DNA of 64,000 bases. Origin: DASQZT01 sp963728965. GTDB lineage: Bacteria > Acidobacteriota > Terriglobia > Bryobacterales > Bryobacteraceae. Where the stretch lies: the NCBI GenBank assembly GCA_963728965.1, contig CAVSMH010000012.1:434001-498000 (forward strand), given 5' to 3'. Below, piece by piece: positions 45,976-54,980 of the stretch. The notes under the pieces were generated by a model, which did not search any database, was not told where the DNA came from, and worked only from the letters and a program-made list of their open reading frames with translations. A program made the translations under genes and the position numbers. The number at the start of each line of letters is the position of its first letter. The stretch's first letter is position 1.

Positions 45976-46623
45976 ATGAAGGTTGGAATCATCGGTTCGG
46001 GAACGGTGGGGCAAACGCTCGCCACAGGATTCGGAAAGCACGGCCACCAGGTGATGTTGGGCACGCGCGACCCGCGAAAGAAGGAGGTGCAGCAATGGCT
46101 GTCTGCCAATCCGGGCGCCGCGGCGGGCACGTTCGAACAGACCGCGAAATTTGGCGAGCTGATCGTGGTGGCCACGCTGGGCCGGGCTGCCGAGGAAGCC
46201 GTCACCCTGGCCGGCACTTCGAATCTTGCTGGCAAAGTGGTCATGGACACCACCAATCCACTATCGGACGAGCCTCCGGTGGAAGGGGTGCTCCGGTTTA
46301 CAACCGGACCCAACGAGTCGCTCGCGGAGAAAATTCAGGCCCGGATTCCGCAGTCCCGCGTCGTCAAGGCATTCAATAGTGTGGGCGCGGCGCGGATGGT
46401 GAACCCGAAATTTCAGCAGGGGACCCCAACCATGTTCATTTGCGGCGACGATGCTGCGGCGAAAGCCACGGTATCGGAGGTCGCGACGCAGTTCGGCTGG
46501 GAGCCCTTCGACTGCGGCGGGCTCATTGCGGCGCGGGCGCTTGAGCCGCTCTGCATGCTCTGGTGCATCCCGGGATTCCTGCGGAATCAGTGGACCCACG
46601 CGTTCAAGGTTTTGACTGCCTGA
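45976..46623 (+). CDS. NADP/F420-dependent oxidoreductase-like Rossmann protein
   Basis: A 215-residue protein from ATG 45976 (GGAGG 11 bases upstream; the frame extends to 45958). It opens with KVGIIGSGTVGQTLATGFGK, a GxGxxG dinucleotide motif, then HQVMLGTRDPRKKEVQQWLS, the NADP-reading loop of F420-dependent NADP reductase-type proteins; VVKAFNSVGAARMVNPKF follows. The C-terminal half is the small helical domain of that group. The F420 cofactor cannot be shown from sequence alone; other members use only NADP(H). Confidence 0.8.
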   Translation: MKVGIIGSGTVGQTLATGFGKHGHQVMLGTRDPRKKEVQQWLSANPGAAAGTFEQTAKFGELIVVATLGRAAEEAVTLAGTSNLAGKVVMDTTNPLSDEPPVEGVLRFTTGPNESLAEKIQARIPQSRVVKAFNSVGAARMVNPKFQQGTPTMFICGDDAAAKATVSEVATQFGWEPFDCGGLIAARALEPLCMLWCIPGFLRNQWTHAFKVLTA

Positions 46624-46693
46624 CCTGCTCCGGGTGAGGCGCCGCGCTCGGTTCACTCGCCGGCACCGGGCAGTCCGGTTATACTGCGATTCG

Positions 46694-48004
46694 GTGGGGA
46701 ACACGAGCGTAACGGTGGCCGCGATGGTGCTGACGATCGCGTGCACGACCGCGGCCGCACAGACGGCCGCCGCTCCGTCGGACGAATTGAATCGAAGGTT
46801 ACCGGGCTGGTTGCGCTTCAGTGGCGAGTATCGGGTGCGGCTGGAGGGCTATGACGGCGGCGGGTTCCGGGACGGCAACAGCGACACCTACCTACTGCAC
46901 CGCATACGTTTGAATATGGAAATCCGGCCCTCCGCCTGGTGGAAGATCCGCGTGCAGGGGCAGGACGCGCGGGCGTTTGGAAAAAACAAAGCGGCGCCGC
47001 CCTATCAGGACACCCTGGACCTGAGGATGGCGTACGTCGAATTCGGCGATGCGGAGCAGGCGCTCGGGCTGCGCGTGGGCCGCCAGGAGTTGAACTTCGG
47101 AGATCAACGGCTGGTGGGCAGTTCCAACTGGTCGAATACGGCGCGCAGTTTCGATGCCGCTCGGCTGCGGCTGAGGCGCGGGGGCTACCGCGTCGATGCC
47201 TTCACTTCCACCGTGGTGCAGCAGGTGGACGGCACATTCAACCGGCCGTTCCGGACGCGGGCCGATAACCTGCACGGCCTGTACGGAGGCATCGAGAAGG
47301 CCGTGCCGAAATCTGTCGTGGAGCCATACATCTTCTGGAGAGTGACGCGGAACCTGCGCACGGAGTCGGGGCTGCCGGGCAACCGGGATTTCAAGACCGT
47401 GGGGGTCCGCGGCACGGGAGCCCTGCCGGGCCATTTCGATTACAACGCGGAAATGGCGTGGCAGGCCGGGTCGCTCGGCTCCGACCGCATCCGCGCCTGG
47501 GCGGGGCACTGGCAGGTTGGCTACACGCCGCCGGGATCGGGCAGTTGGAAGCCGCGCCTGATCGCCGAGTACAATTTCGCCTCGGGCGACCGGAATCCGC
47601 GCGACGGGCGGCGCGGCACCTTCGACATTATGTATCCCACCGGGCACGATAAGACGGGTCTGGCGGACCAGGTTGGCTGGAAGAACATTCACGACCTCCG
47701 CGGCGGTGTGCAGCTACGGCGGGGGACCCACTGGCTGATCGCGCCCATCTATCATTCCTACTGGCTGGCCAGTGCCAGGGACGCGTTGTACGCTTCGGGC
47801 GGCGGGGCCATCGTGCAGAAGTCCGATGGCTCGGGCGGCCGGCGCGTCGGCCAGGAGGCCGACATCTCGATGATGTACACCGCGAAAAGCCGAATCCAGA
47901 TCGGCGGGGGCTTTGCCCATCTTTTTCCGGGACGCTTTCTGAAGACCGCCGCGCCCGGGCACGGCTACAGTATTCCCTACGTGGTGTTTGGGTACGCGTT
48001 CTGA
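46694..48004 (+). CDS. Alginate-export-family outer membrane porin
   Basis: The frame is open from 46634; GTG 46694 is preferred because a signal peptide starts there (VTVAAMVLTIACTTAAAQTA), whereas the earlier part is Arg-rich, and TATACT at 46679 could be the -10 of a promoter. The ~436-residue product has the beta-barrel pattern of AlgE-like proteins: SGEYRVRLEGYDGGGFRDGN, LGLRVGRQELNFGDQRLVGS, LIAEYNFASGDRNPRDGRRG, and a C-terminal barrel end IPYVVFGYAF with terminal Phe. It probably forms an outer-membrane channel; the substrate is unknown and no alginate genes are present. Confidence 0.85.
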   Translation: MGNTSVTVAAMVLTIACTTAAAQTAAAPSDELNRRLPGWLRFSGEYRVRLEGYDGGGFRDGNSDTYLLHRIRLNMEIRPSAWWKIRVQGQDARAFGKNKAAPPYQDTLDLRMAYVEFGDAEQALGLRVGRQELNFGDQRLVGSSNWSNTARSFDAARLRLRRGGYRVDAFTSTVVQQVDGTFNRPFRTRADNLHGLYGGIEKAVPKSVVEPYIFWRVTRNLRTESGLPGNRDFKTVGVRGTGALPGHFDYNAEMAWQAGSLGSDRIRAWAGHWQVGYTPPGSGSWKPRLIAEYNFASGDRNPRDGRRGTFDIMYPTGHDKTGLADQVGWKNIHDLRGGVQLRRGTHWLIAPIYHSYWLASARDALYASGGGAIVQKSDGSGGRRVGQEADISMMYTAKSRIQIGGGFAHLFPGRFLKTAAPGHGYSIPYVVFGYAF

Positions 48005-48130
48005 GGCCTCACAACTGCCGCCGACGGCGCTCCATCGTTGCGCCGGCATCGCGCGCGGTCCCCGCTACAATGGCACTTGGGTCGAAAACGGCGAAAACCG
48101 GAACGGAAAATCAGCGCGCCCGCAGTTGCC

Positions 48131-50140
48131 GTGGCGGCATTCCCATGGCGCCGGCACGGGTGGCAGATGCTGGGGCTGTGCGTGCTGGCGCTCGTCGCGT
48201 ATTCGAACTCGTTCCGCGGCGGATTCGTCCTCGATAACGGAACGATCATTCTGGGCGACAGCCGTATCCGAGCCGCGACGGCCGAGAACCTGCATCTGAT
48301 CTGGACCCAGGAATACTGGTATAACCGTGCTACCACTGGCCTGTTCCGGCCGCTCACCACACTCTCTTACCTCTTCAATTACGCCGCGTTGGGAAATGAG
48401 GCCCGGCCCGCCGGCTACCACTGGGTGAATTTCGCGCTGCACGCGGCCAATATCCTGCTGGTCTACTTCCTCGGTTTGCTGGTACTCCGCGAGCCGATGC
48501 CGGCGCTGGGGCTGGCGGCCTTGTGGGGCGTGCATCCGGTGCTCACCGAATCGGTTACCAACATTGTGGGCCGCGCCGACCTGCTGGCCGGTTTGGGCGT
48601 GCTCGGCGGGCTCGTGTGCTACGTGCAAAGCGTCACGGCGGCGGGTAGACGGAAAGCATGCTGGCTACTCGGACTGGCGGTGGCCACCGGCGTGGGGGTG
48701 TTCTCGAAGGAGAGCGCGGTAGTGGTGATCGCGGTGATGGCGATTTACGACCTGGCTTTCGCGAGCGCTCCGTGGCGTACGCGGCTGCCAGGGTATGCTG
48801 CGGCCGGCATCCCGATCCTGTTCTTCCTCTATGTGCGTTCGCAGGTGTTGGCAAACCTTCCCGTGGGGGTGGTGCCTTTCGGCGACAATCCACTGCTCGG
48901 CGGCGACTTCTTGACTTCCCGAATGACTGCGGTCAAGGTGGTCGGTAAGTACATCTGGCTGCTGATCTGGCCGGCTCGGCTGGCCAGCGACTACTCGTAC
49001 AACCAGGTCCCCCTGTTCACGTGGAACGACTGGAGAGCGATGGCGTCCCTGGCCGCGATCGCCGCGGCCACGGCGGCTGCCATCTATGCCTACCGGCGAA
49101 AGCGTGCGATTTTTTTCTTCATCGCGTTCTTCGTCGTCACCCTGGCGCCCACCTCCAATGTGGTGATCCGGATCGGCACGATCATGGCCGAACGCTTCTT
49201 ATATCTGCCGGCAATCGGGTTTCTGGGCTGCGTAGTTTGGGTGCTCGGGCGCGTGCCGGACCGCAGGGCAGTGGCCGTGGCGCTGGCGGCAGCCTGCCTC
49301 GCGCTGGCCGTCCGCACCTGGGCGCGGAACCGGGACTGGCACGACGATCCCGCGCTATGGGCGAGCGCCGAGCGTGTATCGCCCCGCAGTTTCAAGGTCC
49401 ATACCATCCTGGCGGACGAGTGGCAGCAGAAACAGGGGGGCCTCGACCATGCCGTTGCGGAGACCAACCAGGCGCTGGCTATCCTCGACGGCTTGCCGGA
49501 TGAACGCAATACGGTGCGGCCTTACGCGATGGCCGGCACGGTTTACCGGCGCAAGGGCGAGGTCACCGGCGACAAAAGCTGGTACCAGAAGGCGCGGGTT
49601 GCGCTGGAGCGCGGCGTGAAGGTAGATCGCGCCAACCTGGAGATCATCCGCCGCGAGAATGCCGCCGCGGACCGGACCGTGTTGCCATCGGGCTGGGCCC
49701 CCTTATACCTGGAGTTGGGCCGCACCCGGATGCGCCTGGGCGATCCGCGGCAGGCGTTAGAGGCCCTGGACTACGGACGCATCATTCAGCCGGATGTGGT
49801 GTTTTCCGAGGAAATCTCGTCCGCCTGGCTCGCTTTGGGCGATTCGCGGCGGGCGGCCATCGCGTTGCTGGAGGGCTTCGCCATCGACCCTTCCCAGACG
49901 CAACTGGCGTCGCGGCTGGCCGAACTCTACCGCCAGACCGCTCCCGGGAGTTGTGCAATCCAGAAGCAGGGTGCCACCTCCACTCTCAATCTGAACTGTC
50001 CGCTGGTCCACGAAGAAGTATGCGCCGCCTCCGCCAACGTGGTGGCGCTCCACCAGAAGCGCGGCCAGCCGCAGTTGGCAGCGGGTACGCGGGCCAGCGC
50101 CATCCGCGATCTGGGGTGCCCGGCAACGATGGTTCCATAG
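48131..50140 (+). CDS. TMTC-like multi-spanning membrane protein with C-terminal TPR region
   Basis: The frame is open from 48038 but that part is Arg-rich; GTG 48131 or ATG 48167 are better starts, and TACAAT at 48067 may be a -10 box. About ten membrane helices follow, starting LGLCVLALVAYSNSFRGGFV and DNGTIILGDSRIRAATAENL, the D-rich first-loop pattern of TMTC/GT-C-like enzymes, then TGLFRPLTTLSYLFNYAALG and GVHPVLTESVTNIVGRADLL. After residue ~410 TPR-like helices appear (DHAVAETNQALAILDGLPDE, RMRLGDPRQALEALDYGRII). Such proteins may transfer sugars from lipid carriers to proteins; not shown here. Confidence 0.8.
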   Translation: MAAFPWRRHGWQMLGLCVLALVAYSNSFRGGFVLDNGTIILGDSRIRAATAENLHLIWTQEYWYNRATTGLFRPLTTLSYLFNYAALGNEARPAGYHWVNFALHAANILLVYFLGLLVLREPMPALGLAALWGVHPVLTESVTNIVGRADLLAGLGVLGGLVCYVQSVTAAGRRKACWLLGLAVATGVGVFSKESAVVVIAVMAIYDLAFASAPWRTRLPGYAAAGIPILFFLYVRSQVLANLPVGVVPFGDNPLLGGDFLTSRMTAVKVVGKYIWLLIWPARLASDYSYNQVPLFTWNDWRAMASLAAIAAATAAAIYAYRRKRAIFFFIAFFVVTLAPTSNVVIRIGTIMAERFLYLPAIGFLGCVVWVLGRVPDRRAVAVALAAACLALAVRTWARNRDWHDDPALWASAERVSPRSFKVHTILADEWQQKQGGLDHAVAETNQALAILDGLPDERNTVRPYAMAGTVYRRKGEVTGDKSWYQKARVALERGVKVDRANLEIIRRENAAADRTVLPSGWAPLYLELGRTRMRLGDPRQALEALDYGRIIQPDVVFSEEISSAWLALGDSRRAAIALLEGFAIDPSQTQLASRLAELYRQTAPGSCAIQKQGATSTLNLNCPLVHEEVCAASANVVALHQKRGQPQLAAGTRASAIRDLGCPATMVP

Positions 50141-50175
50141 CCTATCCGGATCCTTAGATCTGGAATTCTGCTACC

Positions 50176-52542
50176 ATGACTGTAGTGTTTCTCATCAGTC
50201 GAAGGAAGCAATTCGGTCCAACCACATTCCTCTGGGACGTGAACGCGCCGGATGTGGCGCGGGCGGCGCGGCCCGGACACTTTGTCATGGCTCGTATTGA
50301 CGAGCATGGGGAAAGAATTCCGCTAACTGTTGCAGATTTCAACGCAAATCGTGGCACCGTAACTGTCGTTGTCCAGGCGGTGGGAAAGACCACATTCGAA
50401 ATGATGGCGCTTCGCGAGGGCGATGCCATCCTGGATTTCATTGGGCCACTGGGCCTGCCGAGCCATATCCGGAAGCTGGAGGGGACGGTAGTACTGGTGG
50501 GAGGCGGCCTGGGAGTGGCGCCGGTCTATCCGCAGCTCAGGGAGTACAGACACCGGGGCAACCACACGATCTCGATTGTCGGGTTCCGCAACCGCGACCT
50601 GGTTTTCTGGGAGGACCAGTTCCGGGAGCAGTCCGATGAAATGATCGTGACCACGGATGACGGCAGCTATGGCCGCCGCGGGTTCGTGACGCACGCTCTG
50701 GCAGACGTATTGGCCAGCCGGAAGAACATCTGCGAAGTGGTGGCGATCGGCCCCATTCCCATGATGAAGGCCTGCTCGGAGGTGACGAGACCGTTTGGAA
50801 TTCCTACTGTGGTGAGCCTGAACTCGATCATGGTGGACGGTACCGGAATGTGCGGTTCGTGCCGGGTGACCGTGGGAGGGAAGATGAAATTCGCCTGCGT
50901 GGACGGGGCGGATTTCGACGGCCACCTGGTGAATTTCGATGAGCTGGCACTGCGCCAGAAGCGCTTCGAGCGGGAAGAGAAGGCCGGCATGGAGCGCTTT
51001 CGCTCGGAATCGGCCCGGTTGGCGAGCATGCAATCTCCCGCGGGCCACAACGGGCACCGGGCACCCCAGTGTGAGCTTCCCGAGCCCGTGCCGCTGCCGC
51101 CCGGGCCGCTGGTCCCGAAGAATCTCCGCACCATTCCACCCGATCGCGTGCCGATGCCCCACCAGCCGGCTGAACAGCGCGTTCGCAATTTCGAAGAAGT
51201 AGCATTGGGCCTCGATCTCGCTGGCGCACTGCACGAAGCCGAGCGCTGCCTGCGGTGCAAGAAACCGCGCTGCGTTCCGGGCTGCCCGGTGGGCATCGAT
51301 ATTCCCGGGTTCATCGCCGCCCTGCAACATAAAGACATCCGGCGTTCGTACCAGATTCTGAAAGCCTCCAACACGCTGCCCGCGGTATGCGGGCGGGTAT
51401 GCCCCCAGGAATCGCAATGCGAAGCCACGTGCGTGGTGGGCGCCAAGTACCAGCCGGTAGCCATCGGCCGCCTGGAGCGGTTTGTGGCCGATGCGGCGAT
51501 GGGGCGCGGCTGGGACGAAGCCCCACCGAACGGGCACGACCGCAACAAGAAAGCGGCCATCGTGGGCAGCGGCCCCTCCGGCCTGGCTTGCGCCGGCGAC
51601 CTGGCCCGGAACGGCGTGGCAGTGACCGTGTTCGAGGCCCTGCACGTGGCCGGCGGTGTGCTGCGGTACGGCATCCCCGAGTTCCGCCTGCCCGACGTCA
51701 TTATCGATGGCGAGATCGAAAACCTGAAAAAGATGGGCGTCGAGATCCGTCTCGACACGGTCATCGGCAAGCTCTTCACCATTCCGCAGCTTCTTTCGGA
51801 CATGGGGTATGAGTCGGTGTTTGTCGGCACGGGCGCCGGGTCACCCAAATTTGCGGGTATTCCGGGCGAGGCGTTCAACGGTGTTTTCTCGGCCAATGAA
51901 TTCCTAACCCGCGTGAACCTGATGCGCGGCCATCGCCAGCCGATTTACGACACGCCCGTGGGTATGGGGCAGCGGGTGGCGGTGGTCGGCGCCGGCAACA
52001 CCGCCATGGATTCCTGCCGGGTGGCAAAACGTATGGGCGCCGAGAAGGTCACGGTGGTGTATCGCCGGTCGCGCCGCGAATCGCCGGCACGGATCGAAGA
52101 GCTGGAACACGCGATCGAAGAAGGTATCGAGTTTCTGTGGCTCACCAATCCGGTGGAGATTCTCGGCAACGCGGCAGGATGGGTCACGGGCATGCGCGTT
52201 CAGAAGATGGAACTGGGCGAGCCGGATGCATCCGGCCGGCGGCGGCCGGTGCCGGTGGAGGGGTCCGAGTTCCTGCTGGACGTGGACACGGTAATTTACG
52301 CCCTTGGAACTACCGCCAACCCCATCATTGCCCAAACCACCCCCGGGCTGAAGACCAACAAGTGGGGCTACATCGAAACCGATGAAGCGACCGGGATGAC
52401 CTCCATCCCGGGAGTTTTTGCCGGAGGCGACATTGTGACCGGAGCCGCCACCGTGATCCTCGCGATGGGCGCCGGAAGACGGGCCGCCCATGGCATGCTC
52501 GAATTTATGGGAATCGCCACTCCCGAGGCGGTGAAAGCCTGA
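50176..52542 (+). CDS. Fused NfnA-NfnB-type flavoprotein (ferredoxin:NADP oxidoreductase / SudAB-like)
   Basis: A 788-residue fusion. Residues 1-~280 resemble NfnA/SudB: an FAD-binding barrel (FLWDVNAPDVARAARPGHFV), an NAD domain (VVLVGGGLGVAPVYPQLREY) and a [2Fe-2S] site (GTGMCGSCRVTVGGKMKFAC). Residues ~330-788 resemble NfnB/GltD: two [4Fe-4S] sites (CLRCKKPRCVPGCPVG, CGRVCPQESQCEATC), an FAD site (IVGSGPSGLACAGDLARNGV) and an NADP site (VVGAGNTAMDSCRVAKRMGA). Two-subunit Nfn bifurcates electrons between ferredoxin, NAD and NADP; the fused form should do the same or act as a glutamate-synthase-type donor, and no large GltB-type subunit is nearby. Next to a rubrerythrin. Confidence 0.87.
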   Translation: MTVVFLISRRKQFGPTTFLWDVNAPDVARAARPGHFVMARIDEHGERIPLTVADFNANRGTVTVVVQAVGKTTFEMMALREGDAILDFIGPLGLPSHIRKLEGTVVLVGGGLGVAPVYPQLREYRHRGNHTISIVGFRNRDLVFWEDQFREQSDEMIVTTDDGSYGRRGFVTHALADVLASRKNICEVVAIGPIPMMKACSEVTRPFGIPTVVSLNSIMVDGTGMCGSCRVTVGGKMKFACVDGADFDGHLVNFDELALRQKRFEREEKAGMERFRSESARLASMQSPAGHNGHRAPQCELPEPVPLPPGPLVPKNLRTIPPDRVPMPHQPAEQRVRNFEEVALGLDLAGALHEAERCLRCKKPRCVPGCPVGIDIPGFIAALQHKDIRRSYQILKASNTLPAVCGRVCPQESQCEATCVVGAKYQPVAIGRLERFVADAAMGRGWDEAPPNGHDRNKKAAIVGSGPSGLACAGDLARNGVAVTVFEALHVAGGVLRYGIPEFRLPDVIIDGEIENLKKMGVEIRLDTVIGKLFTIPQLLSDMGYESVFVGTGAGSPKFAGIPGEAFNGVFSANEFLTRVNLMRGHRQPIYDTPVGMGQRVAVVGAGNTAMDSCRVAKRMGAEKVTVVYRRSRRESPARIEELEHAIEEGIEFLWLTNPVEILGNAAGWVTGMRVQKMELGEPDASGRRRPVPVEGSEFLLDVDTVIYALGTTANPIIAQTTPGLKTNKWGYIETDEATGMTSIPGVFAGGDIVTGAATVILAMGAGRRAAHGMLEFMGIATPEAVKA

Positions 52543-52543
52543 T

Positions 52544-53170
52544 ATGCCATCTTCCTGTCCGAAATGCCGAAGAGTCCTGGAAGAAGACGAGATCTGTTGC
52601 GCCCAGGTCCGTTACACCTGGCGCTGTAAGAGCTGTTTCAAGCTCACCAGCGGATTCGCCGTGCCTTACGGAAAGTGCTTTATGTGCGGTGGCGCGCTGG
52701 AGATCATCCAGAATCGCGAACTGGGCGATACCATGCGGTTTCGCGCCATTCGCGATGCAGTGCAGTTCGAGCTCGACTCGTTCCACTTCTACAAACTGGC
52801 CCGCGACCGGGCCCGCACGCCGGATCAGCGGGCGGTGCTGGAGCGGCTGTACGAGGCCGAACTGGACCACCTGCACGAACTGGAGGAAAAGTACCACGCC
52901 CACCTGGAACGCGAGGTCGTGGAGCTCTCCTCCGACGAACAACACCTGTTATCCAGCTGGCTGTTTCGCGACATCGGCCTGACGGAAGATTCCGGCATCG
53001 CCGACCTGTACCGGGCGGCGCTTGAAATGGAGCGTCGCACGCGCGATCACTTCCGGGCGCTGGCACACGACCTGCCGCCAGGCCTGGAGCGGGAACTCTG
53101 CGGAGAACTCGCGGCGGAGGAGGAAGAGCACGTCGCGATGCTCGAGACCGAGCTCGAGCAACTCCGTTAG
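52544..53170 (+). CDS. Rubrerythrin/ferritin-like protein with N-terminal zinc-ribbon-like cysteines
   Basis: A 208-residue protein starting one base after the Nfn fusion stop. The N-terminus holds C-x2-C pairs (SCPKCRRVL, CKSC, CFMCGG), probably a rubredoxin-like or zinc-ribbon domain, but the spacing is not that of classic rubredoxin. Two four-helix-bundle repeats with carboxylate motifs follow: EAELDHLHELEEKYHAHLER and ELAAEEEEHVAMLETELEQL, with Glu in RDAVQFELDSFHFYKLARD. Rubrerythrins reduce peroxide with NAD(P)H-derived electrons, and the Nfn-like neighbour could supply them. Confidence 0.8.
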   Translation: MPSSCPKCRRVLEEDEICCAQVRYTWRCKSCFKLTSGFAVPYGKCFMCGGALEIIQNRELGDTMRFRAIRDAVQFELDSFHFYKLARDRARTPDQRAVLERLYEAELDHLHELEEKYHAHLEREVVELSSDEQHLLSSWLFRDIGLTEDSGIADLYRAALEMERRTRDHFRALAHDLPPGLERELCGELAAEEEEHVAMLETELEQLR

Positions 53171-53316
53171 GAGGACGTACTCTCCCGACCGACCACGGCC
53201 CGAAGGGAACGCCTGATGCGGTTCCTTTCGGCCCGCCGGACGCTCCACCAAAGCAGCACCACGCCGATATCGACGATCGCTACCAGCAAATAAATCAAGG
53301 TCCAGCGAACGTTCAT
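53167..53316 (-). CDS. Small single-membrane-helix protein (copy A)
   Basis: A 49-residue reverse-strand frame: MNVRWTLIYLLVAIVDIGVV then LLWWSVRRAERNRIRRS and a short polar tail. It has one membrane helix followed by a strongly basic amphipathic segment. It overlaps the rubrerythrin end by four bases. The ribosome binding site is weak. Its resemblance to the next reverse frame supports it being a real gene. Confidence 0.45.
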   Translation of the reverse strand: MNVRWTLIYLLVAIVDIGVVLLWWSVRRAERNRIRRSLRAVVGRESTSS

Positions 53317-53350
53317 GCCTCAGATTTCAACATGGTGACGCAAGGTGGAC

Positions 53351-53599
53351 CTAGCACCGTGAGTACGGGTTAGGTAATGGAAGTACTGCCGGGTGGATGC
53401 CGGGCACGAACCCCGGCGCCGGGAATCGGGACCTGGGCGGCGATTCCGCCCGGCCAATTTCACTTTGGACGGCCAGTTGAATACAACGTGCCATCCGCTC
53501 CTCCGCGGCGTGGCGCCGGCGCATCTGCCGCAACCCCGCGATTACGGCGAGATCGATCAGTGCCAGCAGCGCGAAAATTACCGTCTCGGCTGCATTCAT
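53351..53599 (-). CDS. Small single-membrane-helix protein (copy B)
   Basis: An 82-residue reverse-strand frame: MNAAETVIFALLALIDLAVI then AGLRQMRRRHAAEERMARCI. The first ~45 residues share the layout of copy A: short polar start, LLA-ID/VD-hydrophobic helix, then Arg-rich helix. The last ~35 residues are Pro/Arg-rich and may not be conserved. Copy B lies just upstream of copy A on the same strand, so the two may be a tandem pair. No function is known. Confidence 0.45.
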   Translation of the reverse strand: MNAAETVIFALLALIDLAVIAGLRQMRRRHAAEERMARCIQLAVQSEIGRAESPPRSRFPAPGFVPGIHPAVLPLPNPYSRC

Positions 53600-53756
53600 G
53601 TCCCAATTTCACCACGAGCGGCGCCAGGCAATCGAAGCCTTTCGTAACAAGGAGGTAATGGGACATTTCTTCTGTTTTTCAGCCGCTCCCGGTACTTTTG
53701 GCGGCCATCGGCGGCGCAAACGATCCGCACATACCGATGCTAGACTCAATTACTTG

Positions 53757-54980
53757 ATGCCCAAAGTAACCCATTTGGAATGCAGCCTCTGCGGTGCGCG
53801 GCACGAAGCGGGCTGCGTGGCGAACCTCTGTAGTTGCGGCGGCCCGTTGCTGGTGCGATACGACCTGGACACGATTCGCCATCGCTGGAGAAGAAAAGAG
53901 GTGCCGAACGGCCCATCCAACATGTGGCGATACGCGCCGGTGCTGCCCCCGGCAAACGGGTCGATCGTCACGCTGGGGGAAGGCTGGACGCCGCTGGTGC
54001 GGACGCCGCGGATCGCCGGGCAGTTGGGCGCAGAAGCGCTCTGGGTGAAGGACGAAGGTCTCAACCCGACGGCATCATTCAAGGCGCGCGGATTGTCGTG
54101 CGCCATCTCCATGTGCGTCGAACTCGGCATCCGCCGGGTGGCGATCCCATCCGCCGGAAATGCAGCCAGCGCGCTGGCGGCGTATGCCGCCGCGGCCGGG
54201 ATTGAATCCCACATCTTCATGCCGAGGGACGTGCCGCAGTCGAACTACCTCGAGTGCATGGCGTATGGCGCGCAGGTGACGCTGGTGGACGGGCTGATCA
54301 GCGATTGCGGCCGCCTGGTGGCGGAGCGTGGGCCGGAGGAGGGCTGGTTCGACGTCTCCACGCTGAAAGAGCCTTACCGGATCGAAGGCAAGAAAACGAT
54401 GGGTTACGAGGTGGCGGAGCAGATGGGGTGGGAGTTGCCCGACGCCATTTTTTACCCCACCGGCGGCGGCGTCGGCATGATCGGCATGTGGAAGGCCTTT
54501 GAAGAGATGGAGCGACTCGGCTGGATCGGTTCGCGCCGGCCGAAGATGATTGCGGTGCAGGCGGAGGGCTGCCAGCCGGTGGTGCGGGCGTTCCAGGAGA
54601 ACGAAACGCGCAGCCGGTTTTTTGAAGATCCCCATACCGTGGCCGCCGGTCTGCGCGTGCCCAAACCGTTGGGCGATTTCCTGATTCTGCAAGCCGTACG
54701 GCAAAGCGGCGGCACCGCCATCGCGGTGAGCGACGATGAAATGCTGGACGCCGGGGTTCAACTCGCCTCGTGCGAAGGCATTTACGCCGCCCCGGAAGGC
54801 GCTGCCTGCGTGGCCGCCGCCCAAAAGCTCTTGGCCTCCGGATTCCTGAAACCCAGCGACCGCATCGTGCTGTACAATACCGGCTCCGGCCTGAAATATC
54901 CGGAAGCCTACTCCACCCGATTCCCGCGCGCTGCCGCGGGCGAACAGGACAAACTGGGCGGCCTGATTACACCGCGATGA
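53757..54980 (+). CDS. thrC: Threonine synthase
   Basis: A 407-residue PLP enzyme converting O-phosphohomoserine to threonine. ATG 53757 gives PKVTHLECSLCGARHEAGCV with a Cys-rich N-terminal zinc-like knuckle (CSLCG, CSCGGPL); upstream extension to 53598 is antisense to copy B. The PLP lysine is in EGLNPTASFKARGLSCAISM; the phosphate loop is in PSAGNAASALAAYAAAAGIE and YPTGGGVGMIGMWKAFEEM. TAGACT at about 53743 may be a -10 box. Its TGA overlaps the tldD ATG (ATGA), which starts a four-gene run with tldD, pmbA and the TIR-WD40 gene. Assignment to thrC rather than a related PLP lyase is by overall pattern. Confidence 0.85.
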   Translation: MPKVTHLECSLCGARHEAGCVANLCSCGGPLLVRYDLDTIRHRWRRKEVPNGPSNMWRYAPVLPPANGSIVTLGEGWTPLVRTPRIAGQLGAEALWVKDEGLNPTASFKARGLSCAISMCVELGIRRVAIPSAGNAASALAAYAAAAGIESHIFMPRDVPQSNYLECMAYGAQVTLVDGLISDCGRLVAERGPEEGWFDVSTLKEPYRIEGKKTMGYEVAEQMGWELPDAIFYPTGGGVGMIGMWKAFEEMERLGWIGSRRPKMIAVQAEGCQPVVRAFQENETRSRFFEDPHTVAAGLRVPKPLGDFLILQAVRQSGGTAIAVSDDEMLDAGVQLASCEGIYAAPEGAACVAAAQKLLASGFLKPSDRIVLYNTGSGLKYPEAYSTRFPRAAAGEQDKLGGLITPR

